NCBI RefSeq assembly: GCF_000092045.1
Contig: NC_007761.1
Span: 1,987,001 to 2,051,000, forward strand
From: Rhizobium etli CFN 42
GTDB taxonomy: Bacteria > Pseudomonadota > Alphaproteobacteria > Rhizobiales > Rhizobiaceae
Direction of reading: 5' to 3'
Length of the DNA stretch: 64,000 nucleotides
Position numbers and translations under genes: made by a program. Position 1 is the stretch's first letter; the number at the start of each line of letters is the position of its first letter. The notes below the pieces were generated by a model, which was given only the letters and a program-made list of their open reading frames with translations, searched no databases and was not told the DNA's origin. Below are positions 50,874 to 61,617 of this stretch, in pieces.

Positions 50874-51737
50874 ATGCCGAGAATCGCCTATGTGAACGGC
50901 CGCTACGTCAAGCATTCCGATGCCAGCGTGCATATAGAGGACCGCGGCTATCAATTCGCCGACGGGGTCTACGAGGTGTGCGAGATCCGCCACGGCTATA
51001 TCGTCGACCTCACCCGCCATCTCAATCGTCTCGACCGTTCGCTCAGGGAGTTGCGCATCGCCTGGCCGATGAGCCGGGCGGCGCTGACGCAGGTCATTCG
51101 CGAGACGCTGCGCCGCAACCATGTCCGCAACGGCCTTTTCTACCTGCAGGTCACACGCGGCGTCGCCCGCCGCGACCATGTCTTTCCGGCCGAGGGCACG
51201 CCGCCCTCGCTGGTGATAACCGCGAAAAGCACCGACCCGAAGATCATCGCCGCCAAGAACACCAACGGCATCAAGGCGATAACTGTCACCGATAACCGCT
51301 GGGATCGCGTCGACATCAAATCCGTCGGCCTGCTGCCGAACGCCATGGCGCGCCAGCAGGCCAAGGAAGCCGGCGCCCAGGAGGCGATCTATATCGACGG
51401 CGAAGGCATGGTGAAGGAAGGGGCGGCGACCAATGTCTGGATGGTCGATTCGGATGGAACGCTGGTGACCCGTCCGGCCGAACACGGCATCCTGCGCGGC
51501 ATTACCCGCACCACATTGATGGATGTCGCAGCCAAGCTGGGCTTGAAGATCGCCGAGCGGAATTTCTCTGTTTCCGAAATGCTCGCGGCCCGCGAGGTCT
51601 TCCTCACGGCAGCCACAAGTATCTGTTTTCCGGTCGTTTCCGTTGATGGTTTGCCTATCGCCAACGGCCATCCGGGCAGCGTCTCGCAGAAAGTCCGCGA
51701 AGCCTTTTTCGACGTTGCGGAAAAGATTGCGATTTGA
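50874..51737 (+). CDS. dat: D-amino-acid aminotransferase (class IV PLP enzyme)
   Basis: A 287-residue class IV aminotransferase. The start PRIAYVNGRYVKHSDASVHI, the PLP-binding Lys149 in RVDIKSVGLLPN and Glu182 in VKEGAATNVWMVD match Bacillus D-alanine transaminase (Lys145, Glu177 there). Spacing of these residues favours D-amino-acid over branched-chain aminotransferase. It lies 60 bp after ntrX and 111 bp before hfq, an order shared by related rhizobia. It may supply D-glutamate or D-alanine for cell wall. Confidence 0.9.
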   Translation: MPRIAYVNGRYVKHSDASVHIEDRGYQFADGVYEVCEIRHGYIVDLTRHLNRLDRSLRELRIAWPMSRAALTQVIRETLRRNHVRNGLFYLQVTRGVARRDHVFPAEGTPPSLVITAKSTDPKIIAAKNTNGIKAITVTDNRWDRVDIKSVGLLPNAMARQQAKEAGAQEAIYIDGEGMVKEGAATNVWMVDSDGTLVTRPAEHGILRGITRTTLMDVAAKLGLKIAERNFSVSEMLAAREVFLTAATSICFPVVSVDGLPIANGHPGSVSQKVREAFFDVAEKIAI

Positions 51738-51848
51738 TACCAAGATTTGCTGGACCGGCGGAATGAGGGTGCTGCCGGTCTTGCATGGAGAGGTTGATTG
51801 ATATTCTACCGGCCAGCTCAGGTCGGCAATAAAGAAAGAAGCGGCGCG

Positions 51849-52091
51849 ATGGCGGAACGTTCTCAGAATTTGCAGGACTTATTTCTCAATACTGTTCGCA
51901 AGCAAAAGATTTCCCTTACAATCTTTCTGATCAACGGCGTGAAACTCACGGGCGTTGTTACCTCCTTCGACAATTTCTGTGTTCTTCTTCGTCGTGACGG
52001 CCACTCGCAGCTCGTGTATAAGCATGCGATCTCGACGATCATGCCGGGTCAGCCGATGCAGATGTTCGAGAGTGAAGAAGCCGCGTCCTAA
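51849..52091 (+). CDS. hfq: RNA chaperone Hfq
   Basis: An 80-residue Sm-like hexameric protein pairing small RNAs with mRNAs; it regulates nifA and much else in rhizobia. Sm1 is [20 protein letters not shown], and Sm2 contains YKHAIST (the usual YKHAI). The first 6-20 residues ([15 protein letters not shown]) have the Gln, Asp and Lys/Arg residues of the proximal RNA face. I start at ATG 51849; the frame open upstream to 51798 has no conserved residues. A short acidic C-terminus ends ESEEAAS. Confidence 0.98.
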
Positions 52092-52168
52092 CAGGATCAG
52101 CCGTCATTTCGACACGCGATACCAAGAACGATTCGATCATCCCTGAGGCCGCCAAGCACAGGGACGAT

Positions 52169-53494
52169 ATGCGTGCGACTGTCGTCGTGCCGGTTCTGAA
52201 ATCGCGCAGTCGCGGTGGTCAGACCGAATCGGCCTCGACCCGCACGCCGGAAAGCCGACTTGAAGAGGCGACGGGCCTTGCCCAGGCGATCGACCTCGAT
52301 GTCGTCAACGGCTCGATCGTGCCGGTCAATGATCCGAGACCCGCAACGCTGCTCGGCACCGGCAAGATCGAGGAGATCAAGGCGCTGCTCGATGAGCGCG
52401 ATTCCGGTCTCGTCATCGTCGATCATCCGCTGACGCCGGTGCAGCAGCGCAATCTCGAAAAGGAATGGAACGCCAAGGTCATCGACCGGACGGGCCTGAT
52501 CCTCGAAATCTTCGGCCGCCGCGCCTCCACCAAGGAGGGCACGCTGCAGGTCGATCTGGCGCATCTCAATTATCAGAAGGGCCGGCTGGTTCGCAGCTGG
52601 ACCCACCTCGAACGCCAGCGCGGCGGCGGCGGCTTCATGGGCGGCCCCGGCGAAACCCAGATCGAAGCCGACCGGCGGCTCCTGCAGGACCGCATCATCA
52701 AGCTCGAACGCGAGCTGGAGCAGGTCGTGCGCACCCGCCAGCTGCATAGGGCCAAGCGACGCAAGGTGCCGCACCCGATCGTCGCGCTCGTCGGTTACAC
52801 CAATGCCGGCAAGTCGACGCTGTTCAACCGCATCACCGGCGCCGGCGTGCTGGCCGAAGACATGCTTTTTGCGACGCTCGACCCGACGCTTCGCCGCATG
52901 AAGCTGCCGCATGGACGCACCGTCATCCTGTCCGACACGGTCGGTTTCATCTCAGACCTGCCGACCCATCTCGTCGCAGCCTTCCGGGCGACGCTGGAAG
53001 AGGTGCTCGAGGCCGATCTCATCCTGCATGTCCGCGACATGTCCGATCCCGACAACCAGGCGCAGAGCTCCGATGTGATGCGCATTCTCGGCGACCTCGG
53101 CATCGATGAGGCCGAAGCGGAGAAGCGGCTGATCGAGGTCTGGAACAAGATCGACCGTCTGGAGCCTGAGGTGCATGACGCCATGGTGCAGAGGGCGGCG
53201 GGCGCCAGCAACGTCGTCGCGGTCTCGGCCGTCAGCGGCGAGGGCGTCGACACGCTGATGGAAGAGATCAGCCGCAGGCTTTCCGGCGTGATGACCGAAA
53301 CGACGATCCGGCTTCCGGTCGACAAGCTGGCGCTGCTGCCCTGGCTCTACGACCACGCGATCGTCGACGGCCGCGAGGACAATGAGGACGGCTCGATCAC
53401 GCTCGATCTGCGCCTGTCGGAAACCGAGGCCGCCGAACTCGAGCGCCGCATCGGCAACGGCCCGAAGCCGCCGCGTGAGGATTGGGAGCGGTAG
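52169..53494 (+). CDS. hflX: GTPase HflX
   Basis: A 441-residue ribosome-associated GTPase that splits stalled ribosomes. An N-terminal nucleotide-binding domain (GLAQAIDLDVVNGSIVPVND, GTGKIEEIKALLDERDSG) and a Gly-rich loop (RQRGGGGFMGGPGETQIE) precede the G domain: G1 GYTNAGKSTLFN, G3 DTVGFISDLP, and G4 NKID. I use ATG 52169, but the 22 codons ahead of it stay in frame and look coding (STRDTKNDSIIPEAAKHR), so an upstream non-ATG start is possible. It follows hfq as in E. coli. Confidence 0.95.
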   Translation: MRATVVVPVLKSRSRGGQTESASTRTPESRLEEATGLAQAIDLDVVNGSIVPVNDPRPATLLGTGKIEEIKALLDERDSGLVIVDHPLTPVQQRNLEKEWNAKVIDRTGLILEIFGRRASTKEGTLQVDLAHLNYQKGRLVRSWTHLERQRGGGGFMGGPGETQIEADRRLLQDRIIKLERELEQVVRTRQLHRAKRRKVPHPIVALVGYTNAGKSTLFNRITGAGVLAEDMLFATLDPTLRRMKLPHGRTVILSDTVGFISDLPTHLVAAFRATLEEVLEADLILHVRDMSDPDNQAQSSDVMRILGDLGIDEAEAEKRLIEVWNKIDRLEPEVHDAMVQRAAGASNVVAVSAVSGEGVDTLMEEISRRLSGVMTETTIRLPVDKLALLPWLYDHAIVDGREDNEDGSITLDLRLSETEAAELERRIGNGPKPPREDWER

Positions 53495-53512
53495 CCCACC
53501 TCATCCTGCCAG

Positions 53513-53655
53513 ACGCCGAGTCACCGCGCGTCTGCTGCGTCGATAATTCGATATCCTGAGAGGGAAGAGTCTTCTCTGCCCAAGGACTTGGGCGCGCTGG
53601 ATTCCTTTGACAGGCACAGGAATCCAGCCACCGCGCGTCTGCGCGGTGAATGACG
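53513..53655. repeat. Mosaic intergenic repeat (RIME-like)
   Basis: This convergent gap between hflX and mazG is built from palindromes. gcccaag / cttgggc flank a 2-bp centre at 53578-53593. ctggattcct (53597-53606) and aggaatccag (53618-53627) form a perfect 10-bp stem. The 13-mer caccgcgcgtctg occurs at 53522-53534 and 53629-53641, the second running into a gcgcgtctgcgc hairpin. This organisation resembles the RIME elements described in Rhizobium; the likeness is from memory. Confidence 0.65.
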
Positions 53656-53715
53656 CTTATCAAAGCAAGGAAATATCCTGTTTCGGATGGGTGGACGGGC
53701 GATGCGGCCGCGTAC

Positions 53716-54561
53716 TCACTCAGCCCCCGACGTCACAGCCCGCTCGATCGCCTTCGCCGCTTGCCAAATCTCCTCCATGCGCTCCAGCGTCGCATCTTCC
53801 AGCGTCTCGCCTTCTGCTTCAAGAACCTGTTCTATATGATTGAAGCGACGCCGGAATTTCGTGTTCGTTCCGCGCAGCGCCTGTTCCGGATCGGCCTTCA
53901 CATGCCGGCCGATATTGACGACGGCGAAGATCAGGTCGCCGAGTTCGTCGCTGACCTTGACCCGGTCGCCGTCTCTCAGCGCCGCACGCAATTCGCCGAT
54001 CTCCTCCTCGATCTTGTCGAGGATCGGTTCGGGAGCCGACCAGTCGAAGCCGACCTTGGCGGCGCGTTCCTGCAGCTTCAGCGCCTCGGTCAGCGCCGGG
54101 AAGCTGCGCTGCACTGAGCCCAGGAAGCCACCCTTGAAATCCTCGGTGATGCCGCGCCTGGCCCGGCGCTCGGCGCGCTCGCGTTTTTCCGCCTGCTTGA
54201 TCTCGTCCCATTGGATCTTCACCGCGTCTGGTGTATCGGCGTCCGACCGGGCAAAGACATGCGGGTGGCGGCGGATCATCTTGGTGGTGATGGCGTTGAC
54301 CACATCACCGAAGGAAAATTCGCCGGCCTCCTCGGCCATGCGGGCGTGGAAGACCACCTGCAGCAACAAGTCGCCGAGTTCGTCGCAGAGATCGTCCATA
54401 TCGCCGCGCTCGATTGCATCGGAGACCTCATAGGCTTCTTCGATCGTATAGGGCTTGATCGTCTGGAAATTCTGCTCGATGTCCCAAGGGCAGCCGGTTT
54501 CGGGATGGCGCAGCGCCGCCATGATCTCGATCAGTCGCGAAATGTCTTTGGAAGGTTCCAT
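53716..54561 (-). CDS. mazG: Nucleoside triphosphate pyrophosphohydrolase MazG
   Basis: A 281-residue protein with two MazG domains. The first (about 15-115) has the catalytic acidic motif EEAYEVSDAIERGD followed by ELGDLLLQVVFHARMAEE; the second (about 155-255) repeats the pattern with EEEIGELRAAL and SDELGDLIFAVVNIGRH. It hydrolyses non-canonical and canonical NTPs to NMPs and in E. coli lowers ppGpp after stress. It is 20 bp after the deaminase gene on the same strand, so the two may be co-transcribed. Confidence 0.94.
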   Translation of the reverse strand: MEPSKDISRLIEIMAALRHPETGCPWDIEQNFQTIKPYTIEEAYEVSDAIERGDMDDLCDELGDLLLQVVFHARMAEEAGEFSFGDVVNAITTKMIRRHPHVFARSDADTPDAVKIQWDEIKQAEKRERAERRARRGITEDFKGGFLGSVQRSFPALTEALKLQERAAKVGFDWSAPEPILDKIEEEIGELRAALRDGDRVKVSDELGDLIFAVVNIGRHVKADPEQALRGTNTKFRRRFNHIEQVLEAEGETLEDATLERMEEIWQAAKAIERAVTSGAE

Positions 54562-54581
54562 GATGCCTCGGTTCGGCGGCC

Positions 54582-55169
54582 TTAGTTCAGCGGAATGTCG
54601 TTGGCGCCCTTCGACGACTGGTAGGTGGAAGACAGCGTGTCGTAGCGCGCCTTGATGCGGGCGGTCTGCGCCTTCAGCGCTGCCTGCAGCTGAGCCTCCT
54701 CGGTCTCGACCAGATCGGCGATGGCAAAGCTGTTCCAGAAAGCGTTCTGCCTGCGATAGCCGCCCGGTTCAAGCCCGAAGACCTCCTTCAGGATCTTCAG
54801 GTCGTGCGGAATGGCGAAGGCATCGCGGGAATCCTCATGACTGAAGAAATAGTAGAAATTGTCGAAGCCCGCCCAGGTGATCGCCGACATGCACATGGTG
54901 CAGGGTTCGTGCGTCGAGAGGAAGATCAGATCCTTGGTTTGCGGCTTGTCGCCAAGCTCGTAGAAGCGCTTCAGCGTGTGCACCTCGCCGTGCCAGAGCG
55001 GATTGTCGAGCTCGTTATTGGTCTCGGCGACGACGAGCGAGAGATCGGATTTGCGCAGGATCGCCGCGCCGAACACCTTGTTGCCCAAGAAGACGCCGCG
55101 TTCGGTGAGCGGCAGGATATCGTCCTCGATGACCGAAAGCAGGCGGGTGGCGATGGTCTTGTCGGCCAT
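54582..55169 (-). CDS. Cytidine/deoxycytidylate deaminase-like protein
   Basis: A 195-residue member of the deaminase superfamily. The zinc site reads WHGEVHTL (His60-Gly61-Glu62) and EPCTMCMSA (Cys90 and Cys93), which is the H(C)-x-E ... PCxxC set with Gly in place of the usual Ala. The C-terminal 70 residues (GYRRQNAFWNSFAIADLVE and on) are not typical of tRNA adenosine deaminase. The substrate is therefore open: it could act on a free nucleoside, a nucleotide or another base-like compound. Confidence 0.8.
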   Translation of the reverse strand: MADKTIATRLLSVIEDDILPLTERGVFLGNKVFGAAILRKSDLSLVVAETNNELDNPLWHGEVHTLKRFYELGDKPQTKDLIFLSTHEPCTMCMSAITWAGFDNFYYFFSHEDSRDAFAIPHDLKILKEVFGLEPGGYRRQNAFWNSFAIADLVETEEAQLQAALKAQTARIKARYDTLSSTYQSSKGANDIPLN

Positions 55170-55436
55170 TGGTGTCTCCGGTTTTTTCCCAGTCTATCGT
55201 CTTGGCGGCACGAGCGAAATGCGGCAAACGCCGGTGGACGTCGTTTGTCACAGGCTTTACACTGCACCGCAACAAAGAGCGTGAGAACAGGTGGTTGTCG
55301 TCAGCACGGTTGACTTTTCTCAAATCGCCGATGAGGCGAGCAAAAGAATACGCGCTTGCCGGGGCTTTCGGATTTCTGTTCCTTCAATCGCTTGTGGATC
55401 ACGGGCATATTCTGGCAACTTCGAAGTGGATTGGTA

Positions 55437-56873
55437 ATGTCTCCCAAGACTGAGCAGCTTTCGGTATTTCCAGCCTTCTTTCGCGTGGAAGGCCAGAAGA
55501 CGGCTGTCTTCGGCAATGGCGACGAGGCTTTCGCCAAGGTGCGGCTGCTGCTCAATACAAGGGCGCGGATCGTTGCCTATGCCGACAGGCCGGAAGCCGA
55601 TTATCATGCTTTCCTGATCGCCAATCGCATCGAAACCGTGCGAGCCGGCTTTGCCGCCGAGCAGGTCGAAGGCGCAGCACTCGTCTTCGCCGCCACCGGC
55701 AATGAGGCCGACGACCGGGATATTGTCGATGCCGCCCGTGCCGCAAGAATTCCGGCCAACGCCGTCGATCAGCCCGATTACTGTGATTTCTTCACGCCGG
55801 CGCTGGTCAATCGCGCCCCGGTCGCCGTTGCGATCGGCACCGAAGGGGCGGGGCCGGTTCTGGCGCAGATGATCCGCGCCCAGGTCGATCAGATTCTTTC
55901 CCCTTCGCTCGGGCGCCTGGCCGCGCTGGCGACGAGTTATCGCAAGTCAGTCGAACAGCTCGTTCCCCGCGGAGTTTCCCGCCGGGCCTTCTGGCGCCGA
56001 TTCTTCTCTGGCCCCGTTGCCGATGCTGTCGCCAATGGCAACCTGCCGCAGGCCCGCCACGCTGCCGACCGTCTCTTAGGTTCGATGGACAAGGTCGCTG
56101 GCCATGTCTGGCTTGTCGGCGCCGGTCCGGGGGCTGAGGATCTGCTGACGCTGCGGGCCCAGCGCGTGATGATGGAAGCCGATGTCATCGTCTATGATGC
56201 GCTCGTGCCGCAGGCGATCGTCGATATGGGCCGCCGTGATGCCGAGCGGCTTTCCGTCGGCAAACGCAAAGGGTGCCATTCGAAGTCGCAGGAAGAGATC
56301 AACGAGCTGCTGGTCGAGCTCGGCCGCCAGGGCAAGCGCGTCGTCCGCCTCAAGTCCGGCGATCCGCTGGTCTATGGCCGGGCAGGGGAAGAGATGGCTG
56401 CATTGCGCGCCGCCGGCATCACCTATGAGGTCGTGCCCGGCATTACCTCGGCCTTCGCCGCCGCCGCCGATTTCGAACTGCCGCTGACGCTGCGCGGCGT
56501 CGCCTCGTCGCTGGTCTTCACGACCGGCCATGATCTCACCGGCGACGTGCTGCCCGATTGGGCAAGCCTTGCCGTCTCCGGCGCGACGATTGCCGTTTAC
56601 ATGGGGCGCACGGTTGCCGCCTCGGTTGCCGAGCGGCTGATGCAGGCCGGCATTCCCGCCGAGACCACGGTCGCCGTCATCGAGAATGCCAGCCGCGCTG
56701 ACCGTCGTCTGCTGCATGGCACGCTTGCCGATCTGCCCGACCTGCAGCACCGTGACGAGTTGACTGGTCCGGTGATGGTGATTATCGGCGATGCGGTCGC
56801 CGGCGCCAATTTCGAACTGTCCGAGCCGCTGGTGCGCGCGAACGCCCGGCTCGAGGAATTTGCAAGGAGCTGA
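55437..56873 (+). CDS. cysG: Siroheme synthase CysG
   Basis: A 478-residue fusion of precorrin-2 dehydrogenase/ferrochelatase (about 1-210, opening LSVFPAFFRVEGQKTAVFG) and uroporphyrinogen-III methyltransferase (about 215-460, with VWLVGAGPGAEDLLTLRAQ and the VIVYDALV segment). It makes siroheme, the cofactor of the sulfite reductase encoded by cysI downstream. I start at ATG 55437, not the longer frame from 55356. The 267-bp gap ahead of it likely carries the sulfur-regulated promoter. The next gene begins 2 bp after the stop. Confidence 0.95.
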   Translation: MSPKTEQLSVFPAFFRVEGQKTAVFGNGDEAFAKVRLLLNTRARIVAYADRPEADYHAFLIANRIETVRAGFAAEQVEGAALVFAATGNEADDRDIVDAARAARIPANAVDQPDYCDFFTPALVNRAPVAVAIGTEGAGPVLAQMIRAQVDQILSPSLGRLAALATSYRKSVEQLVPRGVSRRAFWRRFFSGPVADAVANGNLPQARHAADRLLGSMDKVAGHVWLVGAGPGAEDLLTLRAQRVMMEADVIVYDALVPQAIVDMGRRDAERLSVGKRKGCHSKSQEEINELLVELGRQGKRVVRLKSGDPLVYGRAGEEMAALRAAGITYEVVPGITSAFAAAADFELPLTLRGVASSLVFTTGHDLTGDVLPDWASLAVSGATIAVYMGRTVAASVAERLMQAGIPAETTVAVIENASRADRRLLHGTLADLPDLQHRDELTGPVMVIIGDAVAGANFELSEPLVRANARLEEFARS

Positions 56874-56875
56874 AC

Positions 56876-57190
56876 ATGGTAGACAAGGTCCTGACGGCCA
56901 ACCGGCTGACGGACGGCATTGCCGTCTGGCTGGATGCGAGCGGGAAATGGTCGACCTCGCTGCAGGAGGCGCTTGTCGCCCGTCACAACGAAGCCGTCGA
57001 AGCATTGGAAGCAATCGGCAAAAAGTCCTATGCCGACAATGAGGTCGTTGACGTGGCCGTCGTCGACGTCCAGGAAACGAACGGCATTCTCTGGCCGCTT
57101 CGCCTGCGCGAGCGCATTCGCGCGCAGGGCCCGACCATGGAATACGCACCGGGCTACGCTCCTGCCGATCCCGAATTCATTGCAGTCTGA
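56876..57190 (+). CDS. DUF2849 domain-containing protein
   Basis: A 104-residue small protein typically found between cysG and cysI in alphaproteobacteria. The sequence has ANRLTDGIAVWLDASGKW near the start, as in the DUF2849 family, and a basic-free C-terminus (YAPADPEF). No catalytic motif can be named. Its place in the operon suggests a helper of sulfite or nitrite reductase. Confidence 0.82.
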   Translation: MVDKVLTANRLTDGIAVWLDASGKWSTSLQEALVARHNEAVEALEAIGKKSYADNEVVDVAVVDVQETNGILWPLRLRERIRAQGPTMEYAPGYAPADPEFIAV

Positions 57191-57198
57191 GGAAGACG

Positions 57199-58869
<1,671 letters not shown>

Positions 58870-58879
58870 GGAGGGGATG

Positions 58880-59392
58880 ATGACGAAGATCTGGAGAGAA
58901 ACCGGTTTTGTCGACAATGATCCCTGGCTGATCGAAACCGACGAGGTGAAGGCAACAGGCGAGCAGAAGCCGCTGCTCAGCCTCGATGAACTGATCGCAA
59001 AGGCCGATGGAAGCAACGATGCCGGCCTCGGCGTGCTGATCAAGCCGGCCGACGACGTGCGCCGGCTGGAGCCTTATCTCGATCGCCTCGCAATCGTGGC
59101 GGTCGCCTTTCCCGCCTTCAACGACGGCCGCGCCTTCAGCCATGCCTCGCTGCTGCGCCAGCGCCTCGGCTACACCAGCGAGCTGCGCGCCGTCGGCGAC
59201 GTGCTGATCGACCAGGTGCCGCTGATGCTGCGCGTCGGCATCGACAGCTTTGCCGTGACCAACGCCACGGCGCTGAAGCGGCTTGCCGAAAACCGTCTGC
59301 CCGCCATTCCCCATCATTATCAGCCGGCGGTGCGTGACGCCGAAGCCGGCAAGGGCTATAGTTGGCGCCGTCAGGCGAAGCCGGCCGCATAA
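58880..59392 (+). CDS. DUF934 domain-containing protein
   Basis: A 170-residue protein of the DUF934 family, which is nearly always found next to cysI. The segment LGVLIKPADDVRRLEPYLDRL precedes AVAFPAFNDGRAFSHASLL and RQRLGYTSELRAVGDVLIDQ. A strong ribosome-binding site, aaggagggg, precedes two adjacent ATGs (58877 and 58880). It is likely an accessory to sulfite reduction; the biochemical role is unknown. Confidence 0.87.
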   Translation: MTKIWRETGFVDNDPWLIETDEVKATGEQKPLLSLDELIAKADGSNDAGLGVLIKPADDVRRLEPYLDRLAIVAVAFPAFNDGRAFSHASLLRQRLGYTSELRAVGDVLIDQVPLMLRVGIDSFAVTNATALKRLAENRLPAIPHHYQPAVRDAEAGKGYSWRRQAKPAA

Positions 59393-59429
59393 GCGACGGG
59401 TCCGCCTCTTTACGATGGCGGAATATAGC

Positions 59430-60641
59430 ATGAAGACATTCGAAATCGCGGTGATCGGTGGCGGGCTTGCCGGCATGATCGCCGCAATAGCGCTTGGTCG
59501 CGGCGGCCGCAGCGTGGCGCTGGTGGCTCCCGTTGCTGCAAAGGAGGACCGGCGCACGACAGCGCTGATGGATCAGTCGATCCGTTTCCTCGACCGCCTG
59601 ACGCTCTGGGAAAAGCTGCGCCCGGCGGCGGCGCCTCTCACCAGCATGCGCATCATCGACGGCACCGACCGGCTGCTGCGCGCGCCGACCACCACGTTCC
59701 GCGCGGCCGAGGTCGGCCTCGATGCCTTCGGCTACAATTTCCCCAACAAGGCGCTGACCGAGATTCTCGAAGCGGCCACGGCCGGCGAGGGCAATATCAC
59801 CCGCTTCACCGATATGGCCGAATCGATTGAGATATCAACCGAGAGAGTGTCGATCACGCTTGCCGGCGGCGAGACGCTGACGGCAGATTTCGCCGTTGGC
59901 GCCGACGGCCGCGGCTCGAAGCTGCGCGAGGCGGCAGGTATCGGCGTGCGCAACTGGTCCTACCCGCAATCGGCCATGGTGCTGAATTTCGCCCATTCGC
60001 TGCCGCACCAGAACATTTCGAGCGAATTCCATACCAAACACGGCCCTTTCACCCAGGTGCCACTGCCAGGAAGCCGCTCCAGCCTTGTCTGGGTGCAGGA
60101 TCCCGCCGAAGCGGCCGCCCGCCTGGAGCTGCCGCTGGCCGAGTTGGGCTCTCTCGTCGAGACGCAGATGCAGTCGATGTTCGGCAAGGTGAGCATCGAG
60201 GAAGGCGTCCAGCTCTGGCCGCTGTCGGGCATGATGGCCCATCGTTTCGGCAAAGGCCGCATCGCGCTGATCGGCGAGGCCGCCCATGTCTTCCCGCCGA
60301 TCGGGGCGCAGGGGCTGAACCTCAGCCTGCGCGATATCCTGGCGCTCACCGACATTCTCTGCGACCGGGCGGAACTGCCGGTGCCGGCCGATGCCGGCGA
60401 AAGCTTCGACCGCCGCCGCCGCGCCGACATCATGACGCGCACGGCGAGCGTCGATCTGCTCAACCGTTCGCTGCTTTCCGATTTCCTCCCCGTGCAGGTG
60501 CTGCGCGCCGCCGGCCTGCACATCCTCTCGGCCATTCCGCCGCTGCGCAACCTCGTCATGCGCGAAGGTATCGAGCCCGGCCGTGGTTTTCGCGATATTC
60601 CCGATGCCCTACGGGAAAAGCTGAAGCGAAAGAAGGCCTGA
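59430..60641 (+). CDS. UbiH/UbiF/Coq6 family FAD-dependent hydroxylase
   Basis: A 403-residue flavin monooxygenase of the ubiquinone hydroxylase family. The FAD-binding Rossmann motif is IAVIGGGLAGMIAAIALGRGG-like at the start, the DG motif is FAVGADGRGSKLREAAG, and the GD-type motif is ALIGEAAHVFPPIGAQGLNL. I choose ATG 59430 because ggcgga lies just ahead; ATG 59415 adds five residues. The aromatic ring position it hydroxylates is uncertain. Its end overlaps the convergent AEC gene by 33 bp. Confidence 0.9.
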   Translation: MKTFEIAVIGGGLAGMIAAIALGRGGRSVALVAPVAAKEDRRTTALMDQSIRFLDRLTLWEKLRPAAAPLTSMRIIDGTDRLLRAPTTTFRAAEVGLDAFGYNFPNKALTEILEAATAGEGNITRFTDMAESIEISTERVSITLAGGETLTADFAVGADGRGSKLREAAGIGVRNWSYPQSAMVLNFAHSLPHQNISSEFHTKHGPFTQVPLPGSRSSLVWVQDPAEAAARLELPLAELGSLVETQMQSMFGKVSIEEGVQLWPLSGMMAHRFGKGRIALIGEAAHVFPPIGAQGLNLSLRDILALTDILCDRAELPVPADAGESFDRRRRADIMTRTASVDLLNRSLLSDFLPVQVLRAAGLHILSAIPPLRNLVMREGIEPGRGFRDIPDALREKLKRKKA

Positions 60642-61571
60642 GCGGATCGCAATCAGCCAGAGCGAAACGGTGGCCACCGAAAGCACCGTCGTGATCAGGA
60701 TCGTCGCCGAGGCGCGCTCCTGCCACACGCCATATTGCTGGCCGATGACGAAGACATTGGTCGCCGTCGGCAGTGAGGCGAGCAGCACGGCCGACTGGAT
60801 CCAGACCGGCTCGAAACCGCCGACAGCAGTCAGCGCGAGGAACACCGCGATCGGATGCAGGATCAGCTTCGCCGGCACGATATAGGAAATCTCCGCCGGA
60901 ATCCGCTTCAGCGGCCTCAGAGCCAGCGTGACGCCCATGGCGAAGAGGGCGCAGGGAGCAGCTGCCTGAGCGAGGTAGTCGACAAGCCGCTGAAGGGCCA
61001 GGGGCTGGTCGATGTGAAAGGCGGCGACGGCAAAGCCTGCCGTCGTCGACAGGATGAACGGATGCAGCGCCACCTTGCGGGCAATATCGGCGGCGAGCCG
61101 GCCTGCCGAACGCTTGTCGTCGCCGGCTGCCGCCATCAACGCCGGCGCAACGATGAAATGCAGCGCATTCTCAAAGCAGATGATCAGCGCCACCGGCACG
61201 GCAGCGCCTTCGCCGAGCGCAAGCAGCGCCAGCCCCGGCCCCATATACCCTATATTGCCGTAGGCGCCGGCAAAGGACTGGATGGTGCATTCATCAAGCG
61301 GATTGCGGCGCACGAAACAGCCGATGACAAAGAGCAGGACGAAGACCGCATAGGTCGCGGCGATATCGGTGACAATGAAATCGACCCGCGTCAGCTCTTC
61401 GATCGGCGTGCGCGAGACGAGCTTGAAGAACAAAGCGGGCAGGGCGGCATAGATGATGAAAGTGTTCAGCCAGCCGAGCGCCTCGGCCGGCTGCTTCGTC
61501 GCCTTTGCGGCGAGGTAACCGATCAGGATCAGGCCGAAGAACGGCAGGAGCAGGCTGACGATATCGGCCAA
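60609..61571 (-). CDS. AEC family transporter (auxin efflux carrier type)
   Basis: A 320-residue membrane protein with about ten hydrophobic helices, beginning DIVSLLLPFFGLILIGYLAA. The family features are two inverted repeats of five helices. Middle segments QSFAGAYGNIGYMGPGLALL and LPTATNVFVIGQQYGVWQE are typical of AEC proteins. These export organic acids and similar anions (auxin in plants). The substrate here is unknown. It lies 46 bp after the CcdA gene on the same strand. Confidence 0.9.
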   Translation of the reverse strand: MADIVSLLLPFFGLILIGYLAAKATKQPAEALGWLNTFIIYAALPALFFKLVSRTPIEELTRVDFIVTDIAATYAVFVLLFVIGCFVRRNPLDECTIQSFAGAYGNIGYMGPGLALLALGEGAAVPVALIICFENALHFIVAPALMAAAGDDKRSAGRLAADIARKVALHPFILSTTAGFAVAAFHIDQPLALQRLVDYLAQAAAPCALFAMGVTLALRPLKRIPAEISYIVPAKLILHPIAVFLALTAVGGFEPVWIQSAVLLASLPTATNVFVIGQQYGVWQERASATILITTVLSVATVSLWLIAIRSGLLSLQLFP

Positions 61572-61617
61572 GGGAAAGTCCGGTTTTCGCGGGGTAGTCG
61601 GCGGGAAAGAATCTCTT

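Noticed and set aside
49695..51743. 682-codon reverse-strand open frame opposite ntrX and the aminotransferase
   Set aside because: It spans two unrelated forward genes with clear motifs, so it is an antisense shadow from codon bias.
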